Part shown: piece after piece, positions 1 to 6,067 of the stretch
How the letters are laid out: every line of letters starts with the position of its first letter
How positions within the stretch are numbered: the first letter of the stretch is position 1
Source of the DNA: Nitrososphaera sp.
GTDB lineage: Archaea > Thermoproteota > Nitrososphaeria > Nitrososphaerales > Nitrososphaeraceae
DNA: 9,437 bases
Assembly: GCA_025935445.1 (NCBI GenBank)
Contig: JAICVG010000026.1
Location: forward strand, 1 to 9,437
Direction: 5' to 3'
The notes under the pieces: generated by a model
Database searches by the model: none
The model's input: the letters and a program-made list of their open reading frames with translations, nothing else
Told to the model about the DNA's origin: nothing
Program-made: the position numbers and the translations under genes

Positions 1-445
1 TAGGTATGTTCGCTTCGATAAAGTCCATGACCTTGTGCTGGGTCAGTGGGCCGGAATGTTTGACTAGCATGTCCATAGCAACGGGAAAAGGTATTTTGTA
101 GGGTAACTTGTTGCCATCTCTTACCTGGCCAATGTTACTAAATGCACGATATGTCTCTCCCACGATTTCGCCGGTACTGACTAACTTTTGAAGGTTCTCA
201 AGATTGTTCTTATCGAAATCCTCAAAGGCAGTTGCAAGACCCACAACCGTGAGGCCCTTATCTCTATATCTTCTGTAAATATCAATTACTTCAGGCATGC
301 TGTAAAGGAAGCAGCCAGGGCAATTGACCTGAAACACTTCAACTAGAACGACATTGCCTCTCTCCTTGTCTATGTTTGTTGGTTTTCCCTGTACCCAGGT
401 CGAAACCTCCAGGTTTGGAGCTTTCGTGCCTATTGTCGCTACCAT
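1..445 (-). CDS. Thioredoxin/TlpA-like (redoxin fold) protein, C-terminus missing at window edge
   Basis: The reading frame opens with ATG at 443-445 and stays open to the window edge, giving 148 codons without a stop, so the C-terminus is off-window. The translation starts MVATIGTKAPNLEVSTWV, the usual opening of the AhpC/TSA-TlpA redoxin superfamily (a GTKAPNL-type loop, then a beta strand). A VVLVEVFQVNCPGC strand-motif follows, with C42-P43-G44-C45 at the position of the thioredoxin CxxC. A further strand, LTVVGLATAFEDF, and an IPFP loop near residue 118 could supply the cis-proline. No signal peptide is visible, so it is probably cytoplasmic. The role is likely thiol-disulfide exchange or peroxide handling; the substrate cannot be told. 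It lies 40 bp behind psmA on the same strand and has its own TATA-like box, so it may be transcribed separately, possibly as a near-leaderless mRNA. Fold assignment is fairly sure; exact function is not. Confidence 0.82.
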   Translation of the reverse strand, partial: MVATIGTKAPNLEVSTWVQGKPTNIDKERGNVVLVEVFQVNCPGCFLYSMPEVIDIYRRYRDKGLTVVGLATAFEDFDKNNLENLQKLVSTGEIVGETYRAFSNIGQVRDGNKLPYKIPFPVAMDMLVKHSGPLTQHKVMDFIEANIP

Positions 446-467
446 TGTTAACCCAGTTTAGCAGGAT

Positions 468-480
468 CCGTATAAATTGG
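468..480 (-). promoter_or_regulatory. TATA-like box for the thioredoxin-like gene
   Basis: On the minus strand the gap between psmA and the thioredoxin-like gene reads CCAATTTATACGG, a good archaeal TATA element. Its centre is about 29 bp before the ATG at 445. Initiation about 26 bp downstream would give a leader of only a few bases. The position is inferred from spacing. Confidence 0.5.
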
Positions 481-485
481 TTTTA

Positions 486-1223
486 TCATGCCCCGCGCTT
501 TGAGGCCCTGTCTCTAGCAGTTTCTGCATATCTTTGAATTTCATCCTCTTCAGCCTTTCGCATTGTCCTGGCCTTGGTATCTATTATCGCCATCTTCAAG
601 TGCCGAGTGCTTGTCTTTTCCTCACTAACGAGATATATCGATTCAATAGCAAGAGCTGCGCCTTCTTCAAGACCAATCTCCGGCTTGTAGCTTTTTTCTA
701 GGAATTCAGTCACTTGATCGCTCCCTGCACCGATCGCGACGGCGTCATAGCCGATATATGTGCCGCTTGGGTCTGTCAGATAAAGGGCAGAACCATTCTT
801 GTCAACACCTGCAAGTATCAAAGCAACGCCAAATGGTCTGACACCTGCATACTGTGTAAATTGCTGAGCCATATCTGCAAGGTTCTTAGCAACACCTTCA
901 ACATCTACGGGCTCATCGTATATCAGCCTGTTGCTCTGTGCAAAGAACCTTGCATGGTCAACCTGAGTGCGCGCGTCAGGAATGTATCCCGCCGCGGCTA
1001 CACCTATGTGATCGTCGACTTGAAAGATTTTTTGGGTCACATTTGATATCTGGAGCTTTCTTGTTTTTTCCTCTACTGCAAGGATTACTCCGTCCGTATT
1101 TTTAACACCTATTGCAAGTGTTCCACGTCTGACGGTTTCAATTGCATATTCTACCTGGTAAAGCCTTCCATCTGGAGAAAATACTGTAATGGCTCGGTCA
1201 TAGCCCGCTGCTGCTGGTAACAA
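486..1223 (-). CDS. psmA: Proteasome subunit alpha (20S core), TTG start
   Basis: This is the alpha subunit of the archaeal 20S proteasome. It forms the outer heptameric rings that gate access to the beta-subunit chamber and dock ATPases such as PAN or Cdc48. At 245 residues it is family length. The alpha-type N-terminus is complete: GYDRAITVFSPDGRLYQVEYA at residues 7-27 includes the YDR gate triplet (8-10). K65 in the TQKIFQVDD segment aligns with the lysine in the ATPase-docking pocket of Thermoplasma alpha. GVRPFGVALILAG (127-139) and LYLTDPSGTYIGY (147-159) are further family blocks. The C-terminus is a charged helix (EEDEIQRYAETARDRASKR). The start is TTG at 1221-1223. A TAG stop lies in frame three codons upstream (1230-1232), so no ATG or GTG start is available, and the residues after TTG match the usual LPAAAGYDR-type beginning. 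It is divergent from the DUF371 gene. No beta subunit is in the window. Confidence 0.97.
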   Translation of the reverse strand: MLPAAAGYDRAITVFSPDGRLYQVEYAIETVRRGTLAIGVKNTDGVILAVEEKTRKLQISNVTQKIFQVDDHIGVAAAGYIPDARTQVDHARFFAQSNRLIYDEPVDVEGVAKNLADMAQQFTQYAGVRPFGVALILAGVDKNGSALYLTDPSGTYIGYDAVAIGAGSDQVTEFLEKSYKPEIGLEEGAALAIESIYLVSEEKTSTRHLKMAIIDTKARTMRKAEEDEIQRYAETARDRASKRGA

Positions 1224-1248
1224 TTCGATCTAATTTTTTTGTAATGTT

Positions 1249-1259
1249 CCATTTAAGCC
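1249..1259 (-). promoter_or_regulatory. Possible TATA box for psmA
   Basis: The minus strand reads GGCTTAAATGG about 31 bp upstream of the TTG start of psmA. It is the best AT-rich element at the right distance, and would give a leader of only about five bases. It is a weak match. Confidence 0.35.
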
Positions 1260-1301
1260 TACCTATGAGGGAACAGTCTAAAGCAAATGCACTCTTGCAT
1301 G

Positions 1302-1311
1302 ATTTTAATAA
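1302..1311 (+). promoter_or_regulatory. TATA-like box for the DUF371 gene
   Basis: ATTTTAATAA sits about 26 bp upstream of the ATG at 1333. That is the TATA-to-start distance expected for leaderless archaeal transcripts, and it supports ATG 1333 over the upstream in-frame GTG at 1318. Confidence 0.42.
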
Positions 1312-1332
1312 CGTATCGTGGCAGGAACCGCG

Positions 1333-1752
1333 ATGATTCAGGATGAGGTGACGTTTTACGGCCACCCAAATATTCGATCGCTTCATGCTAAGACTATTGA
1401 AATAACGAAGGATGAGCACCTGACACCTAGGGGTGACTGCATAGTAGGGGTAAAAGCCAACAAGGCCTGCGCTGATTTGGACGAATCATTCAAGCACAGG
1501 CTAAAATCAAACTCATCAATAGTCAGAATGGAGATAATGGTTCGAGATGAATCATTCCTTATATTAGGCATGGGTGACGAGCGCCTCAGTATGTTAAATG
1601 CACATGACATAGTGATACGCAAGACGAGTTTTGTATGCCCACGAACTATGTCTGTTCTGTGCGATAAGGCGTCTTCAGACTTGCCAAGGAAACTGGTAAA
1701 CATGCTGCAGGACCAAGAGACAAAGGGGATATTCAGAATCACACTTGAATGA
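1333..1752 (+). CDS. DUF371 family protein
   Basis: The 139-residue protein has the DUF371 hallmark block: GHPNIRSLHAKTIEITKD (10-27), then LTPRGDCIVGVKANKAC (30-46), and near the C-terminus HDIVIRKTSFVCPRTMSVLCDKAS (91-114). The family is small, mainly archaeal and of unknown function; nothing in this copy reveals an activity. Cysteines at about 36, 46, 102 and 110 are spread out and do not form a clear metal knuckle. I chose ATG 1333 because it leaves the usual short lead-in before GHPN and sits about 26 bp from a TATA-like box. GTG at 1318 would add five residues (MAGTA) and cannot be excluded. The gene is divergent from psmA across 109 bp and convergent with the downstream regulator, with only 2 bp between the stop codons. 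Confidence 0.88.
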   Translation: MIQDEVTFYGHPNIRSLHAKTIEITKDEHLTPRGDCIVGVKANKACADLDESFKHRLKSNSSIVRMEIMVRDESFLILGMGDERLSMLNAHDIVIRKTSFVCPRTMSVLCDKASSDLPRKLVNMLQDQETKGIFRITLE

Positions 1753-1754
1753 TC

Positions 1755-2318
1755 TCACTTCTTGGGCTGATTTTTTCCTCCGATCATACTTGCATATTCT
1801 TTACTTTGGAGGGTCTTAGCCAAAGCATTGTTTAGTACTTCAAGTGCAACGTATTCCCTGTAGTGGTCGCATTTGCAAAGGTTGCAGGTATCCTTTCTAT
1901 TATGAATCTCTGTAACGAATTTTTCGTCTTGAAATATGCTCTTTAGAACTTTCAGCAACCTTGAACTGGTGTCTTCTATGAGCCTAGATTGTTTTTCAAG
2001 GTTTGGCACATTATAGCTGAAGGCACGCAGAGTTGGCATATAATATTTTGCGACAGTACCCCTCACTTCTACCATCTTGGTGACTTCAATTAAGCCGGCA
2101 TTCTTGAGAGTGTCAAGATGATGCCTGATAGTAGTTGTAGCCTTTTTATGACCAGCGCGTCGAAGTATCTTGGAGACTTCTTCTGTAGTCATTTGCTTAT
2201 GACTTAAGATCTCTAGGATCTTTAACCTGACAGGATCATTTAGCGCATGAGCTGATTGATATCCTAGTGTGGTTACTCCTTTCATCCTGACCTCATTCTC
2301 AAAAAGTGTTACAACCAT
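1755..2318 (-). CDS. ArsR-like winged-helix transcriptional regulator with C-terminal Cys cluster
   Basis: This is a DNA-binding regulator of the ArsR/winged-helix type, 187 residues from ATG 2318. Residues 24-39 (HALNDPVRLKILEILS) are the classic first helix of the ArsR family. The recognition region (KATTTIRHHLDTLKNAGLIEV, about 59-79) and the wing (VEVRGTVAKYYMPT) follow. After a long helical stretch the C-terminus carries C145-x2-C148-x-C150-x-H152, a plausible metal or Fe-S site, then another helix (YVALEVLNNALAKTLQSKEY). Alternative starts are GTG 2342 (eight more residues, MCSFPVVR) and ATG 2285. I prefer 2318 because the GTG-added residues look unstructured, but no Shine-Dalgarno sequence or strong TATA decides it. 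Target genes are unknown. It could be autoregulated through the inverted repeat in its upstream region, or could act on neighbours. Confidence 0.85.
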   Translation of the reverse strand: MVVTLFENEVRMKGVTTLGYQSAHALNDPVRLKILEILSHKQMTTEEVSKILRRAGHKKATTTIRHHLDTLKNAGLIEVTKMVEVRGTVAKYYMPTLRAFSYNVPNLEKQSRLIEDTSSRLLKVLKSIFQDEKFVTEIHNRKDTCNLCKCDHYREYVALEVLNNALAKTLQSKEYASMIGGKNQPKK

Positions 2319-2384
2319 GCGTACGACAGGAAAAGAGCACACAATGTAGTAAAAAGACTGTTATCAATTCCTTTTGCCTTAGTT

Positions 2385-2399
2385 GTTAAGAGTTTTAAC
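2385..2399. repeat. Small inverted repeat upstream of the regulator, possible operator
   Basis: GTTAA and TTAAC flank a 5-base spacer, about 67-81 bp upstream of the ATG at 2318. ArsR-type dimers bind inverted repeats, so this is a candidate autoregulatory operator. An AT-rich 5-bp palindrome can also occur by chance. Confidence 0.25.
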
Positions 2400-2507
2400 T
2401 GTGATAGCATTATTATACTTGATATGTTGTCAATGTGTATTTCATACAAAAATTATGATTAGAGGAATAATGTTATGAAGAGTATGGTAACAATCTAATA
2501 AGTATCA

Positions 2508-2519
2508 AAATAATATATA
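2508..2519. promoter_or_regulatory. TATA-like element in the purC/regulator gap
   Basis: AATAATATATAC is the strongest TATA-like string in the gap and could work in either orientation. Read on the minus strand it would give a regulator mRNA with a leader of about 160 bases. Read on plus it has no gene to serve before purC's antisense strand. Use is unproven. Confidence 0.3.
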
Positions 2520-2520
2520 C

Positions 2521-2546
2521 AAAGTTGCTCCTAACTAACCAACTTT
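2521..2546. repeat. Inverted repeat, 7-bp perfect arms
   Basis: AAAGTTG at 2521-2527 is the exact reverse complement of CAACTTT at 2540-2546, with a 12-base loop. In the minus-strand transcript it would be a hairpin followed by TGTATATATT. It may therefore be a second transcription stop behind purC; a DNA site is the alternative. Confidence 0.4.
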
Positions 2547-2582
2547 AACTAAATAAGTCTCCTTTCAACCTTCCATACCCGC

Positions 2583-2615
2583 AAAAAATGGTTAAAACTG
2601 GTCCTAAAATGGACC
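2583..2615 (-). terminator. Terminator-like hairpin and T-tracts behind purC
   Basis: On the minus strand, GGTCC and GGACC (2600-2604 with 2611-2615) form a 5-bp stem that overlaps the purC stop codon. It is followed by AGTTTTAACCATTTTTT, two T-tracts. Archaeal termination is mainly driven by T-tracts, so this is a reasonable stop for purC. The hairpin itself is short. Confidence 0.45.
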
Positions 2616-3448
2616 TATAACCTGCGGCCGCTTATTAGCTCATAGGCAAAGATGTAGCGCTTGCTCAGGTCATTAACCACCGACGAGCTGATTTGAGGGG
2701 GTTCTGGTTTTCTGCCTTCCTTTGCAAGCCTCTCTATTTTATCCTTAAATCCAATTTTAATAAGCCAGTCACGCAATAGCTGTTTGTCATAGCTATCCTG
2801 AATTTTGCCCGATTGGTATGCAGCCTTGAGCCATAGTCGGTATTCATCGGGTCCAAGCGAGTCTCCAAGGAGTATATTGCCTTTTTCGTCTAGGCCGAAT
2901 TCGAACTTAACGTCTGCTATGATAAATCCCGCTCTATCAACGATCGCGCTCATTTTCTTGTAAAGGGATATTGATGTCCTTTCAAGAAAGTCATAATCGT
3001 TGTCAGACAAAATACCTAAAGATATTACTATGTGACGATTGATAGGCCTATCATGCTCCTCCGATTTTGTGGTAGGATCGAATATTGGCTCAGGCAGTTT
3101 CAATCCCAAAACTGGCCTGAAATCTGAAGGAAGCTCTTTGCCCAAGCGTTCTTTGTACCGTTCGACAAGGCTGCCGTAAAAGTATCCTCTTACCACACAT
3201 TCGAGAGGTATCATCTGTAATTTTTTGACCTCCATCTTATCCTTGGCCACTACTTTCAGCATATGGTGGGGAGTTTCAAGTTTATCGAACCAGTACTCTG
3301 CGAATTTGCATAGAACCTCGCCCTTTTTTGGAATCGGCGTCGCCATCTTGACATCAAAAGCAGAGATGCGATCTGAGAAATGAAACAGAATATTCCCACT
3401 GTCAAGCTCGTATATGTCCTTAACCTTTCCGCTGCGCATTAACCTCAT
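2615..3448 (-). CDS. purC: Phosphoribosylaminoimidazole-succinocarboxamide (SAICAR) synthase
   Basis: PurC condenses CAIR with aspartate using ATP to give SAICAR in de novo purine synthesis; it is cytosolic. The 277-residue protein has the family blocks in order: SGKVKDIYEL (6-15), the nucleotide-binding start; FSDRISAFDV (24-33); ECVVRGYFYGS (83-93); EPIFDPTTKSEEHD (120-133), the substrate signature; and IADVKFEFG (177-185). The usual DE-x-TPDSSRFW block appears as GDSLGPDEYRLW (195-206), a variant that keeps D, PD, R and W. The start is ATG 3446-3448. It gives MRLMRSGKVKDIY, the common beginning of PurC, and lies about 30 bp from a TATA-like box. An upstream in-frame TTG at 3475 would add an unlikely nine residues. 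The gene is divergent from purK-purE, which supply its substrate, across 94 bp. Confidence 0.96.
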   Translation of the reverse strand: MRLMRSGKVKDIYELDSGNILFHFSDRISAFDVKMATPIPKKGEVLCKFAEYWFDKLETPHHMLKVVAKDKMEVKKLQMIPLECVVRGYFYGSLVERYKERLGKELPSDFRPVLGLKLPEPIFDPTTKSEEHDRPINRHIVISLGILSDNDYDFLERTSISLYKKMSAIVDRAGFIIADVKFEFGLDEKGNILLGDSLGPDEYRLWLKAAYQSGKIQDSYDKQLLRDWLIKIGFKDKIERLAKEGRKPEPPQISSSVVNDLSKRYIFAYELISGRRL

Positions 3449-3471
3449 GATTGCATTGGCTTGATTTGTAT

Positions 3472-3484
3472 GCAATAAAAAATC
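3472..3484 (-). promoter_or_regulatory. TATA-like box for purC
   Basis: The minus strand reads GATTTTTTATTGC about 30 bp upstream of ATG 3448. Initiation 26 bp further on would place the transcript start within a few bases of that ATG. This supports 3448 as the true start. Confidence 0.48.
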
Positions 3485-3503
3485 TATCTGTCGTGATTGA
3501 AAG

Positions 3504-3513
3504 ACATTTAACG
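3504..3513 (+). promoter_or_regulatory. Possible TATA box for purK-purE
   Basis: ACATTTAACG lies about 34 bp upstream of the purK ATG and is the best AT-rich element in the divergent region for the plus direction. It would leave a leader of fewer than ten bases. It is a weak match. Confidence 0.32.
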
Positions 3514-3542
3514 GTGCTACTAATCATCTTATCCCGCCAGAT

Positions 3543-4733
3543 ATGATGAATAGCGACCTTCTTGCCATAAAAAGACCAATACGTGTTGGCATTATAGGGG
3601 GAGGTCAGCTTGGAAAGATGATTGCCCATGAAGCGAGGCGGATGTCACTTAAGGTCATTGTTCTGGATCCGACGGAAGGATGCCCGGCTTCAGGTATTGC
3701 GGACGAGCAGATAGTGGCTGATTTCAAAGATGAACGCGCAATAATGCGATTAGCAGGAAAAAGCGATGTTCTAACCTATGAGATAGAGCTTGCGAATTCT
3801 ACGGCCCTAAAGGATCTTGAAGCAAGAACTTACCCAGTCCGGCCGGCACCAGAAACTCTTCATATTGTGCAGAATAAGTTTAGACAAAAGTCCTTCCTGA
3901 GGCAGCATAAAATCGATGTCGCAGATTTTGAGCGCGTTAGATCAGAAGATCATCTGTACCAATTGTGCGATAACTTTGGCTTTCCTATAATGCTTAAGGC
4001 ATGTGAGAACTCGTACGATGGTCGTGGCAATTTTCTAATAACCTCACGTGAACAAGTACCCGACGCTTTCAACTATTTTTCTGAAAACGAGCTAATGGTC
4101 GAAAAGTTTGTACCTTTTACAAAAGAGATATCAATAATGGTCGCCCGTAACCCTAGCGGAGAGGTAGCGTCGTTTCCCGTTGCAGAAAACATCCATAAAA
4201 ATGGCATCTTGGACACATCGATAGTGCCAGCAGGGATCAATCAAGAGGTCGAGTTAAAGGCAAAAAGTATAGCGGAGATGACTATGGAGGTATTAAAAGG
4301 GGCAGGAATATTTGGAATAGAGATGTTTGTTACAAAAAAGGGGGATGTCTTGATAAATGAAATTGCCCCAAGGCCGCATAATTCCGGGCACTATACTAAT
4401 GAAGCCTGCTCGGTGTCGCAATTTGAGCAGCACCTGAGGGCTGTGCTTGACCTGCCATTGAGCAAGCCTGAATTACTTTGTCCAGCAGTCATGGTTAACA
4501 TACTTGGAAATGAACATTCGACTGGGTCCTATACAATCAAGGGCCTCAGACGGCTCCTAAGTGTTCCAGGTGTTAAACTTTATGTGTACGGCAAGAAAAC
4601 ATCTAAGCCGGGACGCAAGCTCGGTCACTTTACTGCAACTGGCAGGACAGTAGAGGAAGCGCTTATGCGAGCTGCAAATGCTAGAACAGGATTTGAACTA
4701 ACTGTCAATATGACCAAGGAAATACCGGAATGA
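3543..4733 (+). CDS. purK: N5-carboxyaminoimidazole ribonucleotide synthase (ATP-grasp)
   Basis: PurK uses ATP and bicarbonate to turn AIR into N5-CAIR, the step before PurE. It is 396 residues, ATP-grasp type. The N-terminal domain opens with [20 protein letters not shown] (15-34), the PurK signature. YEIE (79-82) stands for the usual YEFE, and [20 protein letters not shown] (100-119) leads into the ATP-grasp domain. [15 protein letters not shown] (150-164) is the nucleotide loop. [19 protein letters not shown] (271-289) holds the metal and ATP ligands, and [15 protein letters not shown] is the following conserved helix. Two ATGs are adjacent (3543 and 3546); either may be used. The stop overlaps the purE start as ATGA, indicating translational coupling. 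It shares a 94-bp divergent promoter region with purC, so the three steps may be co-regulated. Confidence 0.97.
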   Translation: MMNSDLLAIKRPIRVGIIGGGQLGKMIAHEARRMSLKVIVLDPTEGCPASGIADEQIVADFKDERAIMRLAGKSDVLTYEIELANSTALKDLEARTYPVRPAPETLHIVQNKFRQKSFLRQHKIDVADFERVRSEDHLYQLCDNFGFPIMLKACENSYDGRGNFLITSREQVPDAFNYFSENELMVEKFVPFTKEISIMVARNPSGEVASFPVAENIHKNGILDTSIVPAGINQEVELKAKSIAEMTMEVLKGAGIFGIEMFVTKKGDVLINEIAPRPHNSGHYTNEACSVSQFEQHLRAVLDLPLSKPELLCPAVMVNILGNEHSTGSYTIKGLRRLLSVPGVKLYVYGKKTSKPGRKLGHFTATGRTVEEALMRAANARTGFELTVNMTKEIPE

Positions 4734-5248
4734 GTGGTCCTTTAGTTGGTATCATAATGGGAAGCGATTCGGATCTTCCCGTAATGAATGAAGCAAAGGA
4801 AACCTTGGATTCATTTGGAGTGGCTAACGAAATCATAATCGTGTCTGCACACAGGACAACAAAGAGGATGGTTCGCTACGCCACAACTGCCAAGAAAAGA
4901 GGCCTCGAAATAATCATCGCAGGTGCAGGCGGAGCAGCTCATCTTCCGGGCATGATGGCTTCACTAACTGCTGTACCCGTAATTGGTGTTCCCATCAAGA
5001 CAAAGAGCCTTGATGGGCTTGACTCACTTCTTTCCATTGCTCAGATGCCTCCCGGCGTGCCTGTCGCCACTGTAGCCATAAACGGAGCTAAGAATGCTGG
5101 CATACTTGCGTGCCAAATACTAGGAACAAAATATCCAAACATTGCACTGAGTGTAGAAAAATACAAGCGCGAGCTGGAGAGCAACGTGCTCAAAAAAGCA
5201 AGAAAGCTTGAGAAATCAGGTGTCGGACGCTATATGGGAAGGGCATAG
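4730..5248 (+). CDS. purE: N5-CAIR mutase (class I PurE)
   Basis: Class I PurE moves the carboxyl group of N5-CAIR to carbon 4 to give CAIR, the substrate of PurC. The 172-residue protein has [16 protein letters not shown] (7-22), the phosphate-binding start of the family. SAHRT (39-43) contains the conserved active-site histidine H41. [26 protein letters not shown] (64-89) is the hallmark glycine-rich block, and [24 protein letters not shown] closes the octamer core. A lysine/arginine-rich helix (about 144-170) is a modest C-terminal extension. The ATG overlaps the purK stop by ATGA, with AAGGA nine bases upstream as a weak ribosome site. Association with PurK supports the class I (N5-CAIR) rather than the class II (AIR carboxylase) reaction. 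Confidence 0.97.
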   Translation: MSGPLVGIIMGSDSDLPVMNEAKETLDSFGVANEIIIVSAHRTTKRMVRYATTAKKRGLEIIIAGAGGAAHLPGMMASLTAVPVIGVPIKTKSLDGLDSLLSIAQMPPGVPVATVAINGAKNAGILACQILGTKYPNIALSVEKYKRELESNVLKKARKLEKSGVGRYMGRA

Positions 5249-5251
5249 AAT

Positions 5252-5261
5252 AAATTTATTT
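5252..5261 (+). promoter_or_regulatory. TATA-like box for the small-gene pair
   Basis: AAATTTATTT starts four bases after the purE stop and about 22-26 bp before ATG 5278. This suggests the two small genes have their own promoter and a near-leaderless first message, though read-through from purE is also possible. Confidence 0.42.
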
Positions 5262-5277
5262 GTGGCTGCGCAATTGT

Positions 5278-5580
5278 ATGCGCTTTGTGGAGCACAAAAC
5301 TACTCATTTTACCCAGGCTAAATCAGACAAACAGGAACATGACCATGGAGATATCGATCCCGTCATAGTAAAGAAACTGTCTGCGCACGAGAAGATGGCA
5401 GGGGAAATGAAGCAAAGCCAGATCGACTGTGAAGCACTTCCGCTTGGCTCGCACCCCATTGAACGTAAACAGTATTACAGTCAGACGTTCTCAATGTCAC
5501 CTAAATTCGTCACGAACAAGGGCTTGGTGAAGATTAAAGGCAAAAACATTGACTTTGTCCAGTTACTGCAGAGGAATTAA
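5278..5580 (+). CDS. Hypothetical protein, 100 residues, first of a two-gene pair
   Basis: I do not recognise this protein. From ATG 5278 it has 100 residues, with a histidine-rich, charged N-terminus (HKTTHF and EHDHGDID), a lysine/glutamate-rich middle (VKKLSAHEKMAGEMKQSQID) and a C-terminus KFVTNKGLVKIKGKNIDFVQLL that looks like strand-turn-strand-helix. There is a single cysteine (51) and no signal peptide or membrane segment. TTG 5260 in the same frame would add six residues (MWLRNC). ATG is preferred for its distance from a TATA-like box. Support for it being real comes from the promoter-like element, the open frame on the same strand as its neighbours, and the second gene following four bases after its stop with a ribosome site inside its last codons. 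Function unknown; it may act with the downstream protein. Confidence 0.68.
   Translation: MRFVEHKTTHFTQAKSDKQEHDHGDIDPVIVKKLSAHEKMAGEMKQSQIDCEALPLGSHPIERKQYYSQTFSMSPKFVTNKGLVKIKGKNIDFVQLLQRN
5571..5575 (+). promoter_or_regulatory. Ribosome binding site that decides the start of the second small gene
   Basis: GAGGA lies nine bases before ATG 5585, inside the last codons of the preceding gene. It selects ATG 5585 over the in-frame ATG 5549, which would overlap the upstream gene by 32 bases and has no such site. Confidence 0.55.
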
Positions 5581-5584
5581 GAGC

Positions 5585-5980
5585 ATGCCGAATATAGATC
5601 CAATTCCGTTGCCATACGGTCCTCTGCAATATTATCACGTCCACTATATACTGCAGATAAAAAGCAGCGATAACGACAAATTTTTAGCAAGATGTAAGCC
5701 GATAACGAAGGGATATTTCGATAGCAAGCGCATAATCGATGTCAGGTGGACAGGAGATGACGATTTCGCGAGGGTTTTACAGGCGGACGGTACTCTCACA
5801 GGCATGCTCAAAGAAGTCATGCTGAAAGTAGGCGAGATAACGATTGACCCGCAAGATGACCATATCAGAATCTATGGCAGGTGGGCTCATGAGGAGAATC
5901 TTGCATTCGATCCGGCTATGTTCGAAATTGCAGACAGGATAGCCTTACACATTAAGAATATAGTTCAGAAAAAAGACTAG
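5585..5980 (+). CDS. Hypothetical protein, 131 residues, second of a two-gene pair
   Basis: I do not recognise this family. The 131-residue product is soluble and mixed alpha/beta by eye. It has a proline- and tyrosine-rich start (NIDPIPLPYGPLQYYHVHYILQ). Two blocks could be conserved: KGYFDSKRIIDVRWTGDDDFARVL (42-65), and DHIRIYGRWAHEENLAFDP (92-110), which ends in an EENLAFDPAMF turn. A C-terminal helix, ADRIALHIKNIVQKKD, follows. There is one cysteine (37), no membrane segment and no signal peptide. It starts at ATG 5585 behind a GAGGA ribosome site, four bases after the upstream stop, so the two are very likely translated from one message. It lies 87 bp before the tandem SDR gene, which has its own promoter. 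The domain style suggests a ligand- or protein-binding role, but nothing shows an enzyme. Confidence 0.8.
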   Translation: MPNIDPIPLPYGPLQYYHVHYILQIKSSDNDKFLARCKPITKGYFDSKRIIDVRWTGDDDFARVLQADGTLTGMLKEVMLKVGEITIDPQDDHIRIYGRWAHEENLAFDPAMFEIADRIALHIKNIVQKKD

Positions 5981-6025
5981 ATCTCGTTCCTGCTTTCTGT
6001 AGAGGTATTGATAACTTTTCGAGAT
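5981..6025 (+). repeat. Inverted repeat behind the small-gene pair
   Basis: ATCTCG (5981-5986) immediately after the stop is the reverse complement of CGAGAT (6020-6025), with a 33-base loop. The loop contains ACTTTT, so it may help end the small-gene transcript. The stem is short and may be chance. Confidence 0.22.
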
Positions 6026-6037
6026 AGAGCAAGTTAA

Positions 6038-6047
6038 CTTTAATAAT
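6038..6047 (+). promoter_or_regulatory. TATA-like box for the tandem SDR gene
   Basis: CTTTAATAAT is centred about 26 bp upstream of GTG 6068, the exact TATA-to-start distance for a leaderless archaeal transcript. It supports the GTG as the start and a separate transcription unit for the SDR gene. Confidence 0.52.
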
Positions 6048-6067
6048 CATAGCTAAGTGGCAATTTT

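Larger units (their letters stand above)
2343..2614. other. AT-rich intergenic region between regulator and purC
   Basis: No credible gene is seen in this stretch, only reading frames of about ten codons. It is AT-rich and contains a TATATA-type element (2508-2519), an inverted repeat GTTAA-GAGTT-TTAAC (2385-2399), a 7-bp stem AAAGTTG/CAACTTT (2521-2527 with 2540-2546), and the tail of purC with a terminator-like structure. It must hold the regulator's promoter and the 3' end of the purC transcript. Confidence 0.6.

Noticed and set aside
714..1046. Plus-strand open frame of 110 codons inside psmA
   Set aside because: It lies wholly antisense to a gene with unmistakable proteasome motifs, and its translation is cysteine-rich and low in recognisable structure; a shadow frame.
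1383..1742. Minus-strand open frame of 119 codons opposite the DUF371 gene
   Set aside because: It is antisense to a clear DUF371 protein, and its translation shows no family motif.
2623..2632. GCGGCCGC string near the end of purC
   Set aside because: It encodes ordinary C-terminal residues (GRR) of purC in frame; it does not mark a cloning or insertion boundary.
3449..3542. Possible purine riboswitch in the purC/purK divergent region
   Set aside because: The gap is only 94 bp, the predicted leaders are under ten bases, and no three-way junction or conserved purine-riboswitch core is visible.
3540..3552. ATGATGA resembling a C/D-box RNA C box
   Set aside because: It is the adjacent start-codon region of purK, and no D box (CTGA) with the right spacing or terminal stem was found.
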